DNA from: Lachnospiraceae bacterium
GTDB lineage: Bacteria > Bacillota > Clostridia > Lachnospirales > Lachnospiraceae
Reading direction: 5' to 3'
DNA: 48,652 nt
NCBI GenBank assembly: GCA_017428265.1
Contig: JAFRRD010000002.1
Location: forward strand, 1 to 48,652
The notes beneath the pieces were generated by a model. That model did no database searches, was not told the DNA's origin, and saw only the letters and a list, made by a program, of their open reading frames with translations. Made by a program: the position numbers and the translations under genes. Shown one piece after another: positions 35,828-45,077 of this stretch (positions are counted from its first letter, which is position 1; each line of letters opens with the position of its first letter).

Positions 35828-37618
35828 ATGCCGGGAAAAGGTGACAGAGGAAGAGCCAAGGAAAGGCCGAAGGACGCCAAAGGCGCCCTGAAGCGCATTC
35901 TGACCTATCTCATGGAATACAAATGGATCGTCCTCCTGCTGCTCGTCTTCTCGCTGGCCGGGAACGTCGGAAACCTGCTCGGCCCGCGCTTTGCAGGCAA
36001 GGCGATCGGCGTCGCGGAAGCCGGCGCGAAGTTGGGCAAGGGGATGATCGACATGGCGCTGGTGCGGCACTACGCCATGCTCATGCTGCTCTTCTACGCG
36101 GGGAGCAACATCCTTAATTTTACCGTGAACATCTGCATGATGCGGGTGGGCCGGCGCATCGCGCGCAACATGCGCCGCGACGTGTTCAACAAGCTGATGA
36201 CCCTGCCGGTCGGCTATTTCGACCGCAACCAGGCCGGGGACATCATCAGCCGCGTGAGCTACGACATCGACGTGGTGGCGCTCAGCCTTTCCTCCGACGT
36301 GATCCAGATCCTGACCAGCTTCATCACGGTCGCGGGCAGCTTCATCATGATGTGCACCATTTCCATCCCGCTCGTTCTGTGCATGATCTTCACGATCCCC
36401 GTGAGCGTGCTGTTCACGCGCAGCATGTCGAAAAAGACCCGCCCCCGCTACGCGCGGCGCAGCGCCACCTACGGCGAAATGAACGGCTTCGCGGAGGAAA
36501 TGTTCACCGGCCAGAAAACGATCCTCGCCTATGCGCACGAAGACGCGGTCTGCGACAAATTCAGCGAGATCAACCGTGCGGCTGCGGAGGCCTACAAAAA
36601 TGCCGACGGCCTGGGCATGACCATGGGCCCGACCATCGGCATGATCTCGAACTTCGGCCTCGCGGCGATCGGCATGGGCGGCGCGGTGCTGTACATGCTC
36701 CGGATCGTCGGCCTGGACCAGATCTCCAGCTTCGTCCTTTACAGCCGCAAATTCTCGGGACCGATCAACGAGATCTCCAACATCATCAACGAGATCTTCT
36801 CGGCGCTCGCGGCATCGGAACGCGTCTTCCGCCTGCTGGACGAACCGGAAGAGGCGAAGGATCTCTACGGCGCGGAGGAGCTTAAGGACTGCAGGGGCCA
36901 CGTCGAGGCGGAGCGCGTCAGCTTCGGCTATGTCCCGGAAAAGACCGTCCTGCACGACCTTTCCCTGGAGGCAAAGCCCGGCCAGACCGTCGCCATCGTC
37001 GGACCGACCGGCGCCGGCAAGACCACCATCATCAACCTGCTCATGCGCTTCTACGACCCGGACAGCGGCGAGATCCGCGTGGACGGACGCGGGCAGCGGG
37101 AATACACGATGGAGAGCCTGCGCCGCGCCTACGCGATGGTCCTGCAGGATACCTGGCTCTTCAACGGGACCATTTTCGACAACATCGCCTACGGCAAGGA
37201 AAATGCTTCGTTCAATGAGGTCGTGGAGGCCGCGAAGGCCGCCCGCATCCACAATTACATCATGCGGCTGCCGAACGGCTACAATACGGTCATCACCGAG
37301 GACGGCGGGAACATTTCCAAGGGGCAGAAGCAGCTGCTCACGATCGCGCGGGCCATGCTCTATGACAACAATATGCTGATCCTGGACGAGGCCACCTCGA
37401 ACGTCGATACGAATACCGAGCGGCAGGTGCAGCGGGCCATCCGGAGCCTGATGAAGGGCAAGACCAGCTTCGTCATCGCGCACCGCCTCAGCACCGTCCA
37501 GAACGCCGACCGCATCCTGGTCGTGGACCACGGCGACGTGGTCGAGCAGGGCACGCACGACGAGCTGATGCTCAGGAAAGGCTTCTACTATAAGCTCTAC
37601 GCCAGCCAGTTTGAGTAA
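35828..37618 (+). CDS. ABC exporter half-transporter with canonical Walker B (596 aa)
   Basis: A basic 30-residue start (KGDRGRAKERPKDAKG) precedes six helices and an ATPase domain with Walker A GPTGAGKTT (about 390), Walker B MLILDEATSNVD and switch His in IAHRLSTV, all canonical. The signature, however, is NISKGQKQ instead of LSGGQ. Together with the upstream protein this gives one complete and one doubly degenerate ATP site, the expected asymmetric arrangement. AGGAGG lies six bases before the ATG at 35828; an earlier ATG inside the upstream gene is rejected. A palindromic repeat begins directly after the stop. Confidence 0.93.
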   Translation: MPGKGDRGRAKERPKDAKGALKRILTYLMEYKWIVLLLLVFSLAGNVGNLLGPRFAGKAIGVAEAGAKLGKGMIDMALVRHYAMLMLLFYAGSNILNFTVNICMMRVGRRIARNMRRDVFNKLMTLPVGYFDRNQAGDIISRVSYDIDVVALSLSSDVIQILTSFITVAGSFIMMCTISIPLVLCMIFTIPVSVLFTRSMSKKTRPRYARRSATYGEMNGFAEEMFTGQKTILAYAHEDAVCDKFSEINRAAAEAYKNADGLGMTMGPTIGMISNFGLAAIGMGGAVLYMLRIVGLDQISSFVLYSRKFSGPINEISNIINEIFSALAASERVFRLLDEPEEAKDLYGAEELKDCRGHVEAERVSFGYVPEKTVLHDLSLEAKPGQTVAIVGPTGAGKTTIINLLMRFYDPDSGEIRVDGRGQREYTMESLRRAYAMVLQDTWLFNGTIFDNIAYGKENASFNEVVEAAKAARIHNYIMRLPNGYNTVITEDGGNISKGQKQLLTIARAMLYDNNMLILDEATSNVDTNTERQVQRAIRSLMKGKTSFVIAHRLSTVQNADRILVVDHGDVVEQGTHDELMLRKGFYYKLYASQFE

Positions 37619-37726
37619 GAAGATCCTTCGCCGCTTGTGCCCCGCGGGTGCTTTGCGGCTCAGGATGACAGTATGACTGCGGCTCAGGATGACAGCATGG
37701 TCGTGGCTCAGAATGACAGCATAAAA
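37619..37726. repeat. Repeat copy A: GATCCTTCG half-element plus three 24-bp tandem units
   Basis: It starts with GAAGATCCTTCG right behind a stop codon, one arm of the dispersed palindrome. Then come three imperfect 24-bp units (37655-37678, 37679-37702, 37703-37726), each with GGCTCAGGATGACAG or a one-base variant, apparently a local amplification of the repeat end. Confidence 0.8.
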
Positions 37727-37759
37727 AAGACCGTGGACACCTTTTTGTCCACGGTCTTT
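37723..37759 (-). terminator. Rho-independent terminator of rpmF
   Basis: A 14-bp perfect stem (37726-37739 with 37746-37759) followed on the minus strand by a run of six T. It touches the end of the tandem repeat. Confidence 0.92.
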
Positions 37760-37774
37760 CTTAAAGCCTCCGAA

Positions 37775-37957
37775 TCACTCTTCGACTTCAATGATCTGTT
37801 TCTTGTTGTAGGAGCCGCATGCCTTGCAGACCTGGTGAGGTACCATCAACGCACCGCATTTGCTGCACTTGACCAATGTAGGATTGCTCATCTTCCAGTT
37901 TGCTCTGCGGCTGTCTCTTCTTGCCTTAGAGGACTTATTCTTGGGACAAATAGACAT
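37775..37957 (-). CDS. rpmF: Ribosomal protein L32 (60 aa)
   Basis: Zinc-binding L32 with CSKCGALMVPHQVCKACG, that is C-x2-C and C-x2-C, and the usual basic start KNKSSKARRDSRRA. The ATG at 37957 has AAGGAGGT eight bases upstream; the ATG three codons earlier would overlap that site. It is encoded alone; the yceD/DUF177 gene that often precedes rpmF is absent. Confidence 0.96.
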   Translation of the reverse strand: MSICPKNKSSKARRDSRRANWKMSNPTLVKCSKCGALMVPHQVCKACGSYNKKQIIEVEE

Positions 37958-38023
37958 ATGATCCACCTCCTTCGCTCCCAGTCACGACCCCGGACGGAGT
38001 CCTCCCCGAAATCGTGCTTTTCG

Positions 38024-38052
38024 ATTATAGCCAAGTCCTCCCCCGCTGTCAA
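38024..38052 (-). promoter_or_regulatory. rpmF: Full-consensus promoter of rpmF
   Basis: Minus-strand -35 TTGACA (38047-38052), 17-bp spacer, -10 TATAAT (38024-38029). Both hexamers match consensus exactly. Confidence 0.92.
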
Positions 38053-38098
38053 CTGTTTTTTTCAGTTTTTTCAGGCAAATTTTCGCAGCCGGGAACTG

Positions 38099-38127
38099 TT
38101 GGCTTTTCCCCCGATTTTTGCTAAGAT
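38099..38127 (+). promoter_or_regulatory. Candidate promoter of the M32 carboxypeptidase gene
   Basis: -35 TTGGCT (38099-38104), 17-bp spacer, -10 TAAGAT (38122-38127), 69 bp before the start. Confidence 0.55.
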
Positions 38128-38196
38128 AAATGAAGAAGGCGGGGGCTGACGCTCCCGGCCGGAACGATGTGTATTTTCAGAAAAGAGGTACGGCAT

Positions 38197-39699
38197 ATGA
38201 CGTTGAAAGAAGCCAGAAGCGCCCTCATGGCGCTGCAGGAAAAGATCGCCGCCTACGGCCACGCCATGAGCGTGATCTACTACGACGGCAATACCGGCGC
38301 CCCGAAGGGCACCGCGGAGAACCGCGGCCGCTCGCTCGGCGTGCTCAGTGAGGAAGTGTACAAACTCCAGACTGGCAGGGACACCGTGAAGCTCCTCGAA
38401 TACCTGGACGCCCACAAGGCCAGGCTCACGCCGGAAGAAAAGCGCATGGTCTTCCTGATGCTGAAGGACATCCGCTACATGCAGAAGATCCCGATGGAGG
38501 AATACATCGCCTATGAAAAGCTGCTTGTCGAGGCCGACGACGTCTGGCACCGCGCGAAGGATGCCAGCGACTTTGCCCTCTTCGAACCGTACCTGCAGAA
38601 GATCTTCGACACGCTCCGCCGCTTCGCCGGTTACCAGGACCCGGAGAAGGATCCCTACGACTACTTGCTGAACGAATTTGAAGAAGGCCTGAGCAAAGAA
38701 AAGTGCGATGCCTTCTTCAGCGCGCTGAAGGAGCGCCTCGTCCCGCTGATCGCGAAGGTCGGCAGGGCGAAACAGGTCTCCGACGCCTGCATTAAGGGCG
38801 ATTTCCCCGAGGATAAGCAGGAAGAACTCTCCTGGTTCCTGATGAAGCTGATCGGTCTGGATCTGGACCATGTCGGGCTTTCCACCACGGAGCATCCCTT
38901 CACGACCAGCCTCGGCTCGCACCTCGACGAGCGCATCACGACCCACTATTACCGCGAGGACGTTTCCTTCTCGCTCTACAGCGTGGTGCACGAAGGCGGG
39001 CATGCCCTCTATGACACCGGCTCGAAGGATGAGTACGCGTTTACCGTTCTGGACGGCGGCGTGTCCATGGGCATTCACGAGAGCCAGAGCCGCTTCTACG
39101 AGAACATTTTAGGCAGAAGCAGGGCATTCTGCTATGCTATTCAGCCGGAACTCAGGAAACTTTTCCCGAAAAACTTCGCCAGAGCTAGCGTCGAGGATAT
39201 CTATAAGGCTGTCAACAAGGTCCAGCCGAGCCTCATCCGCACCGAGGCCGACGAGGTCACCTACAGCCTGCACGTGATGATCCGCTACGAGCTCGAAAAA
39301 CGCGTGATGGCCGGCGAGCTCAAGGTCCACGACCTCCCTGCCGAATGGAACCGCCTCTATAAGGAATACCTCGGCGTGGACGTGCCAGATGACAAACACG
39401 GCGTCCTGCAGGATTCCCACTGGTCCGGCGGCGCGGTCGGCTATTTCCCGAGCTACGCCTTCGGCAGCGCCTACGGCGCCCAGTTCCTCCGCAAAATGAA
39501 GGAGACCGTCGACGTCGACCGCTGCGTGGCGGAGGGCAATTTCGCCCCCATCAACGCCTGGCTGCGCGAGAACATCTGGCAGCACGGCAGCCTTTATCCG
39601 CCGGCCGACCTCCTCGACCGCGTCCTCGGCGAACCCTTCGACCCGATGGTGTACGTGGAGTACCTGGAAGCGAAGGTCAAGGATATTTACGGGGTGTAA
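38197..39699 (+). CDS. M32 family metallocarboxypeptidase (500 aa)
   Basis: Zinc carboxypeptidase that removes C-terminal residues from peptides in the cytosol. The active site HEGGH (about residues 265-269) sits in SVVHEGGHALYD, with the downstream HESQSRFYEN (about 293-302) supplying the third ligand and the family DxRxT-type region replaced by HLDERITTHY. Length is exactly that of thermostable carboxypeptidase 1. GAGG lies eight bases before the ATG at 38197; the ATG at 38167 has no site. In a peptide-importing organism it probably helps degrade imported peptides. Confidence 0.94.
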   Translation: MTLKEARSALMALQEKIAAYGHAMSVIYYDGNTGAPKGTAENRGRSLGVLSEEVYKLQTGRDTVKLLEYLDAHKARLTPEEKRMVFLMLKDIRYMQKIPMEEYIAYEKLLVEADDVWHRAKDASDFALFEPYLQKIFDTLRRFAGYQDPEKDPYDYLLNEFEEGLSKEKCDAFFSALKERLVPLIAKVGRAKQVSDACIKGDFPEDKQEELSWFLMKLIGLDLDHVGLSTTEHPFTTSLGSHLDERITTHYYREDVSFSLYSVVHEGGHALYDTGSKDEYAFTVLDGGVSMGIHESQSRFYENILGRSRAFCYAIQPELRKLFPKNFARASVEDIYKAVNKVQPSLIRTEADEVTYSLHVMIRYELEKRVMAGELKVHDLPAEWNRLYKEYLGVDVPDDKHGVLQDSHWSGGAVGYFPSYAFGSAYGAQFLRKMKETVDVDRCVAEGNFAPINAWLRENIWQHGSLYPPADLLDRVLGEPFDPMVYVEYLEAKVKDIYGV

Positions 39700-39710
39700 A
39701 TATACTGCCC

Positions 39711-39862
39711 AAGTTGTCAGGGAGACGGTTCTGCTGACAACACAGAGAATTTGTCATCCTGAGCGCAGCGAAGGATCTTCTTTCTGTTTGATTTGAAGAT
39801 CCTTCGTCGCTGTGCTCCTCAGGATGACACAAAGTTGTCACGTTCCCCTGACAACTTTTTTT
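39711..39862. repeat. Repeat copy B: MITE-like long inverted repeat
   Basis: Outer arms AAGTTGTCAGGG (39711-39722) and CCCTGACAACTT (39846-39857) enclose inner arms TGTCATCCTGAGCGCAGCG-AAGGATCTT (39752-39779) and their inverse (39796-39829). The left outer arm also folds on itself (TTGTCAG/CTGACAA, 39714-39740). The whole 150-bp unit could be a non-autonomous mobile element. No transposase is nearby. Confidence 0.78.
39831..39862 (+). terminator. Terminator of the M32 gene within the repeat
   Basis: A 10-bp stem AAAGTTGTCA/TGACAACTTT (39831-39840 with 39849-39858) with an 8-nt loop, then TTTT. The right end of repeat copy B supplies it. Confidence 0.75.
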
Positions 39863-39943
39863 ATTGTCCCTGTCCCATTTTCTCCTCCCGGATCGTTTAT
39901 AAAGCAGAAGGCCAAAGACAGCCGAAACGAAAGGAAGCTCACC

Positions 39944-40459
39944 GTGGCGAAAGCGCAGCAGCAAACGGATATCCGCGAGATCTACGCGTCCTGGTACAGC
40001 CGGATGCTTCTCTGGGCAAAGAGATATTTCCCGGAGCAGGCCGACTGTGAGGATGCGGTCCATGAGGCATTCCTGCGTCTGCTGAAGCGTCCGGATCTCG
40101 TCAGAAGTGCCGGAAGCGGACCTCGGCTCGAAGGGCTTCTCCGGATCGTCTTAAAAAGCGCCTGCCTTGACCTTCTGAAAAAACGCCGCGAGATCCCGTC
40201 GGACGATGAGTTCCTTGAGGCGGCTGAGCCCCTCCGTGAAGGACAAACGGAGGAAACCTATGCCGAAAAAGATGCGCTGGACCGGGCGATCGCAGGCCTG
40301 CCGGAATCCACACGGGACATCCTGATCCTGGCTTATCTGTACGGCTATTCACCCCGCGAGATCGCGAAGCTTATCGGCAAAACGGAAGGGGCTGTCTGCA
40401 AAGCGCTGCAGCGCGGCAGGAAAAGCCTGTACGCCTTACTGGAGGAGGAAGAAAAATGA
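39944..40459 (+). CDS. RNA polymerase sigma factor, sigma-70/ECF type (171 aa)
   Basis: Region 2 is around REIYASWYSRMLLWAKRYF and CEDAVHEAFLRLLK (about residues 9-55); region 4 is LPESTRDILILAYLYGYSPREIAKLIGKTEGAVCKAL in shortened form YGYSPREIAKLIGKTEG (about 129-145), a helix-turn-helix. There is no region 3, so it is an ECF-like alternative sigma. The start is a GTG at 39944 with AAGGA upstream; the longer reading into the repeat region is rejected. Its stop overlaps the next start (ATGA), a typical sigma/anti-sigma arrangement. Confidence 0.9.
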   Translation: MAKAQQQTDIREIYASWYSRMLLWAKRYFPEQADCEDAVHEAFLRLLKRPDLVRSAGSGPRLEGLLRIVLKSACLDLLKKRREIPSDDEFLEAAEPLREGQTEETYAEKDALDRAIAGLPESTRDILILAYLYGYSPREIAKLIGKTEGAVCKALQRGRKSLYALLEEEEK

Positions 40460-41676
40460 CACGCAGACAAAGAAATGAATATGATAAGAAGATCACCGGC
40501 GCGCTGAGAAAGTATCTGGCGGAAGAAGGTGTTTCGGAGTTTCCGTCAGATGCGCCTGCCGGCAGCGGCGCCTGGCTTGCAAAACCGCTCGCACGTGCAA
40601 AAACAAAGCAGTTTTTCCGCGGTCTCTGCCGCGCCGCCGCCGTTTTCCTGCTTGTTACAATCGTGGGCTTCGGCACCGTCTGTGCCGCAAGCTCCGAGGT
40701 CCGCGCCACCGTCGGCAATGCCTGGAAGCAGATCTACGCACGCTGGAGCGGAGACTGGAAGAAGCTGGAGCCTGGTCCGGATGAGGTCAGGACGCCGAAT
40801 TATTTCCAGCGCACCTCGTATACAGATGAAGAAAAAGCCTGGTATTACACGATCATTTTCACGGGTTATCCCGGTGTGAACGATCCCTACGCAGCCACCT
40901 TTGTCGGGATCGACCTGCGGCACCGCTTTGCGGAAAACAGCTGGAGCGAAGCCTATCAGACAGGATTCGATCTGAACGGAGAACCCTATTATGAGATCAA
41001 CAGGCTCCGGTCGCAGTACATTTTCTTCGGCAGCAGCGAAGCGGAAAAGCGGGACCGCAGGCTCATAGAGGAGATTCTGAAAAAGGTTCTGGATCCCCCC
41101 ACGAACGGCGGCGAACCAGATCCGGCAGATTACACCTTTGAAGCGCTCGACAAGGAAATGTTCTTTGATCTCCTGAAACAGGCGCTGGTCGACGCGCCGG
41201 TCATGACAAGTGACAAAAAGCACGGCACCATGTCACCTATCGGTACGTATGTTGAGCCGGAGTGGCAGGACGGATACCGTTTCCAGATCATCGGTGCCGA
41301 GCGGACCGATGGGATCGACGAAATCTATATCGACGTCCTCTATAAAACCGGTGAAGCCTATAACGACTATGTGCAGCTCTCCGACCTTGCCGAAGCCGGA
41401 AAAGCCGACGCCGCACAGCAGGAGCTCTTCACTCTTCTGCAGGAAGTCCGGGCAGCCATCAAAGAGAAAAACAGTTTTACGGCAATGGAAGCCGCGCTAA
41501 GTGAAAAGAAGATCGAAGGCATCGATCTGGGACGCCTGATTTTATTCCTGCAGGCACTGGAAGAGGGCAGCGCGGAAAAATACCATGAGGATCCTTCCAT
41601 CCTGCCCTGGGAAACCGTAACCATCAGCAAGGAAGAATGGGATGAACATATGCGCGAACTGGGCCGCGAAGAATAA
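40456..41676 (+). CDS. Single-pass membrane protein, probable anti-sigma factor (406 aa)
   Basis: A 55-residue cytosolic part is followed by one helix (about 59-77, AAAVFLLVTIVGFGTVCAA) and a 325-residue outer domain. Just after the helix comes SSEVRATVGNAWKQIYARW, similar to the post-membrane segment of DUF4367-type anti-sigma proteins in Clostridia. No zinc HxxxCxxC motif is present. The 4-nt overlap with the sigma gene is the main evidence for function. The outer domain (with repeated acidic stretches, ending MRELGREE) is unrecognised. Confidence 0.68.
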   Translation: MTRRQRNEYDKKITGALRKYLAEEGVSEFPSDAPAGSGAWLAKPLARAKTKQFFRGLCRAAAVFLLVTIVGFGTVCAASSEVRATVGNAWKQIYARWSGDWKKLEPGPDEVRTPNYFQRTSYTDEEKAWYYTIIFTGYPGVNDPYAATFVGIDLRHRFAENSWSEAYQTGFDLNGEPYYEINRLRSQYIFFGSSEAEKRDRRLIEEILKKVLDPPTNGGEPDPADYTFEALDKEMFFDLLKQALVDAPVMTSDKKHGTMSPIGTYVEPEWQDGYRFQIIGAERTDGIDEIYIDVLYKTGEAYNDYVQLSDLAEAGKADAAQQELFTLLQEVRAAIKEKNSFTAMEAALSEKKIEGIDLGRLILFLQALEEGSAEKYHEDPSILPWETVTISKEEWDEHMRELGREE

Positions 41677-41681
41677 GACGA

Positions 41682-41808
41682 TTATCAGGGGGACGGTTAT
41701 GCTGACAATTTTCTCTCATCCTGAGGAGCGCAGCCCCCGCAGGGGAAAAGCAACGAAGGATCTTCAGATCAAGAAGCAGGAAGATCCTTCGCTGCGCTCA
41801 GGATGACA
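41682..41808. repeat. Repeat copy C: palindromic element with internal insertion
   Basis: Begins TTATCAGGGGGACGGTTATG-CTGACAA (41682-41708), matching the left end of copy B, then left inner arm TCATCCTGAGGAGCGCAG (from 41716) interrupted by about 17 extra bases, and CGAAGGATCTT; the right arm is AAGATCCTTCGCTGCGCTCA-GGATGACA (41781-41808). It starts 5 nt after a stop codon. Confidence 0.8.
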
Positions 41809-41838
41809 CAGAACTGCCAACTTCTTAATTTTCCTTAA

Positions 41839-41870
41839 ACTGCCTTCTTCGGCTTGCCGAAGGGGGCAGT
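41839..41870 (+). terminator. Probable terminator after the anti-sigma gene
   Basis: A 14-bp stem with two G-U pairs (41839-41852 with 41857-41870, loop CTTG) followed by ATTTTG. The T tract is short. Confidence 0.6.
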
Positions 41871-41873
41871 ATT

Positions 41874-41902
41874 TTGTAAAATAAAGAATTGCTGTATATT
41901 AT
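41874..41902 (+). promoter_or_regulatory. Promoter of the MacB-like ABC gene
   Basis: -35 TTGTAA (41874-41879), 17-bp spacer, -10 TATTAT (41897-41902), 21 bp before the ATG. Confidence 0.6.
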
Positions 41903-41923
41903 TACACTCAGAAAGGCTACCTT

Positions 41924-44917
41924 ATGCTTTCATTAAAGAACATCACCAAAGTTTATCCGGCGGCCGGGGAGGACGTTCACGCCCTGCGCGGCCTCAGCCT
42001 TGATTTCCGGAAGTCTGAGTTCGTTTCGATCCTCGGGCCGTCCGGCTGCGGCAAGACCACCCTGCTCAATATCATCGGCGGGCTGGACCGCTATACGGAG
42101 GGCGATCTCGTGATCGAGGGCCGCTCCACAAAGGATTATAAGGACCGCGACTGGGACACCTACCGCAACCACTCGGTCGGCTTCGTCTTCCAGACCTACA
42201 ACCTGATCCCGCACCAGAGCGTGCTGCAGAACGTGGAACTCGCCCTGACGCTTGCGGGCGTAGGCAAGAAGGAGCGCCGCGAACGCGCCCGGATCGCCCT
42301 CGAAAAGGTCGGCCTCGGCGACCAGCTGCGGAAAAAGCCGAGCGAAATGTCCGGCGGCCAGATGCAGCGCGTCGCGATCGCCCGCGCCATCGTGAACGAC
42401 CCGGAGATCATCCTCGCGGACGAGCCGACCGGCGCCCTGGACAGCGAGACTAGCCTGCAGGTCCTGGACATTTTAAAAGAGATCGCTGCGGACCGCCTGG
42501 TCATCATGGTCACGCACAACCCGGACCTGGCGGAGCGCTATTCCACGCGCATCGTGCGCATGCTGGACGGGAAGATCCTTTCCGACACCCAGCCGGTCTC
42601 GGCCGAGGAACTCGCGGCGGAGGACGAGGCCCGCGCCGCCGCGCCTGCGGGCACCAAGAAGAAGCCGTCCATGAAGGCCTCCACCTCCTTCGGCCTCTCC
42701 CTGAAAAACCTCTTCACGAAGAAAGGCCGCACGATCCTGACCTCCTTCGCGGGCAGCATCGGCATCATCGGCATCGCCCTCATTTACGCCGTGTCCCAGG
42801 GCACGACCAACTATATCGATTCGGTGCAGGAGCAGACCCTGACCTCCTACCCCATCACCATCGAAGCGCAGACGCTGGACATGAGCAGTTTCATTTCCAC
42901 CTTCATGGGGCGCGCGAAATCGCTCAGCGAGCATGAGGACGACGCCGTCTACCAGAAGGCCATGTTCTACGAAATGGTGAACGCCATGACGCAGATCGAA
43001 GCACGCAAGAACGACCTGAAGGCCTTCAAGGTCTGGCTGGAGACCGAAAAGGCAAAGGAGGGGAGCGACCTTTCGAAGGCGCTCGCCGGCATCCAGTACG
43101 GCTACGGCCTGAACCTGCAGATCTACACGAAGGGCGTGGACGGCGAGCTGCTGCTCTCGGATACGACCGACATCACCATGCGGGCCATGCAGAAATACGG
43201 CGGTCCCGATTTTTCCGCCATGATGGCTCTCCGGGAACAGTCCGCCTTCGGCAGCGCCTCCTCTTCCATGGAATCGAACATGTCCCTGTGGAAGGAACTG
43301 CTGCCCGGCGAGGGCGGCGCCCCCGTCAGCGACGTCACGAAGGAACAGTACGAGCTTCTTTACGGCAGCTGGCCTTCCGCCCACAACGAGATCATCCTCT
43401 TCGTGGACGACCACAACGAACTGAGCGACCTGACGCTCTTCGCCATGGGGCTCCGGCCGGAAGCAGACATCGAAGCCCTCATTGAAGCTGCCATGCATCA
43501 GAAGACCGTCGAATACGACGACACGAAGAAATGGTCCTACGAAGAGATCTGCGCCCTCGATTACCGGAGCGTTCTTCCTTCCGACTGCTACGCCTACGAC
43601 GAGGCCTCCGGCACCTGGCTGGACCTGAGGGAATCCTCCGCCGGCCTGCAGTTCCTCTATGACAACGCGCTGAAGCTGAAAGTCACCGGCATCGCCAAGG
43701 TAAACAAGGATGCCGTATCCGGCCGCGAATACGGCTCCATCGGCTATACGCACCTGCTGACCGAATACCTCATCACCCACGCCGCGGAAAGCGCCGCGGT
43801 GAAGGCCCAGAAAGCGGATCCCGGCGTCGACATCTTCACCGGTCTGCCCTTTAAGGACAATGACGTTTCGAAGCCCGAAGAAAAGGCCGCGGCCTTCCTG
43901 AAAGCCCTCGAAGATTTTGATGAAGAAAAGCTTGCCGACATCTACACGCGCATCATGAGCATCCCGGACGACGAAACGGTCGCGCAGACCGTCGCCGCGC
44001 AGCTTGCCGGCCTCGACCGGAGCGCGGTCGAGCAGCAGCTCGCCGGCGCCATGGCCTCCCAGATGGGCATGGACGCGGAAGCCGCCCTCTCCTACATCCA
44101 GGCCATGAGCGACGAGGATTTCACCGCGATGGCTGCCCGCCTCATCGAGGAACAGTTCCGCAGCCGGTACGCCGAACAGGTCCGGACGCAGCTTGCCGCC
44201 ATGACGCCCGAACAGCTGGCCGCGATGCTGAAGGCCGCCCTGCCGACGCTTTCCGAAGAGCAGGAAGCGAAGTACTACGACGACGTCCTCGAATTTGCCG
44301 ACGGCAGCTATGACAGCAATCTTGTGAAGCTCGGCTGCCTGGAGCTGGCCGATCCTTCCCGCATCAACCTCTTCGCCTCTTCCTTCGCGGATAAGGACAC
44401 GATCGAGGAAGCCATCTCCGCCTACAACGAGAGCGTCCCCGAGATGCAGCAGATCCGCTACACGGACTACGTCGGCCTTATCATGAGCTCCGTCACCACG
44501 ATCATCAACGCCATCACCTACGTGCTGATCGCCTTCGTCGCCGTATCTCTCATCGTCTCCTCCATCATGATCGGCGTCATCACCCTGATCAGCGTGCAGG
44601 AGCGTACCAAGGAGATCGGCATCCTCCGCGCGATCGGCGCCTCAAAGAAGAACGTCTCGAGCCTCTTCAACGCCGAGACGGTCATCATCGGCTTCGCGAG
44701 CGGGCTCCTCGGCGTCGGCATCACTTACCTGCTGACGATCCCGATCAACGCGATCCTGTACCACTTTACGGACATCGAAGGCCTGAAGGCCGTCCTGCCG
44801 CTGCCGGTCGCCGGGATCCTGGTCGCGATCAGCATGTTCCTTACCCTGATCGCCGGCATCATTCCTTCCCGCAGCGCCGCGAAGAAGGATCCCGTGGTCG
44901 CGCTCAGAACGGAATAA
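41924..44917 (+). CDS. Single-chain ABC protein: ATPase fused to FtsX-like permease, MacB type (997 aa)
   Basis: The ATPase domain (residues 1-225) has Walker [10 protein letters not shown], signature MSGGQMQR, Walker [13 protein letters not shown] and switch His in VTHNPDL, all of the MacB/LolD class. A helix follows (about 275-295, [17 protein letters not shown]), then a roughly 560-residue outer domain containing Ala/Gln/Met-rich helical repeats (about 685-780), and three C-terminal helices with the FtsX pattern ([19 protein letters not shown]). This is a mechanotransmitting rather than classical transporter fold. The usual MacB outer domain is about 230 residues, so this one is enlarged. 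AAAGG lies seven bases before the ATG. Stand-alone gene with its own terminator. Confidence 0.92.
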   Translation: MLSLKNITKVYPAAGEDVHALRGLSLDFRKSEFVSILGPSGCGKTTLLNIIGGLDRYTEGDLVIEGRSTKDYKDRDWDTYRNHSVGFVFQTYNLIPHQSVLQNVELALTLAGVGKKERRERARIALEKVGLGDQLRKKPSEMSGGQMQRVAIARAIVNDPEIILADEPTGALDSETSLQVLDILKEIAADRLVIMVTHNPDLAERYSTRIVRMLDGKILSDTQPVSAEELAAEDEARAAAPAGTKKKPSMKASTSFGLSLKNLFTKKGRTILTSFAGSIGIIGIALIYAVSQGTTNYIDSVQEQTLTSYPITIEAQTLDMSSFISTFMGRAKSLSEHEDDAVYQKAMFYEMVNAMTQIEARKNDLKAFKVWLETEKAKEGSDLSKALAGIQYGYGLNLQIYTKGVDGELLLSDTTDITMRAMQKYGGPDFSAMMALREQSAFGSASSSMESNMSLWKELLPGEGGAPVSDVTKEQYELLYGSWPSAHNEIILFVDDHNELSDLTLFAMGLRPEADIEALIEAAMHQKTVEYDDTKKWSYEEICALDYRSVLPSDCYAYDEASGTWLDLRESSAGLQFLYDNALKLKVTGIAKVNKDAVSGREYGSIGYTHLLTEYLITHAAESAAVKAQKADPGVDIFTGLPFKDNDVSKPEEKAAAFLKALEDFDEEKLADIYTRIMSIPDDETVAQTVAAQLAGLDRSAVEQQLAGAMASQMGMDAEAALSYIQAMSDEDFTAMAARLIEEQFRSRYAEQVRTQLAAMTPEQLAAMLKAALPTLSEEQEAKYYDDVLEFADGSYDSNLVKLGCLELADPSRINLFASSFADKDTIEEAISAYNESVPEMQQIRYTDYVGLIMSSVTTIINAITYVLIAFVAVSLIVSSIMIGVITLISVQERTKEIGILRAIGASKKNVSSLFNAETVIIGFASGLLGVGITYLLTIPINAILYHFTDIEGLKAVLPLPVAGILVAISMFLTLIAGIIPSRSAAKKDPVVALRTE

Positions 44918-44929
44918 GGAAAAACACCG

Positions 44930-44963
44930 AAAGAACTCCGCGGATCTCCGCGGAGTTCTTTTT
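44930..44963 (+). terminator. Rho-independent terminator of the MacB-like gene
   Basis: A perfect 14-bp stem (44930-44943 with 44948-44961, loop ATCT) followed by TT after an arm ending in TTT. Confidence 0.88.
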
Positions 44964-44989
44964 GCCTCCTCCGCGCCGCATAATTATTA

Positions 44990-45018
44990 TTGTATTTTTT
45001 CCGCGGAAGCCTTATAAT
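44990..45018 (+). promoter_or_regulatory. Promoter of the CofE-like/aminotransferase operon
   Basis: -35 TTGTAT (44990-44995), 17-bp spacer, -10 TATAAT (45013-45018), 59 bp before the ATG. Confidence 0.75.
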
Positions 45019-45077
45019 ACATATCGTGGGGCAGTTTTACCCCTTACTTTTAGTTTGCATTCCGAAAGGACACGATT

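Noticed and set aside
35684-37558. 624-aa ORF on the minus strand
   Set aside because: Antisense of the second ABC exporter subunit; high GC suppresses stops on the opposite strand.
37655-37726. Possible CRISPR array
   Set aside because: The 24-bp units are contiguous with no spacers, and no cas genes are present.
42473-43780. 435-aa ORF on the minus strand
   Set aside because: Antisense of the MacB-like gene with no ribosome site and low-complexity His/Gly/Val composition.
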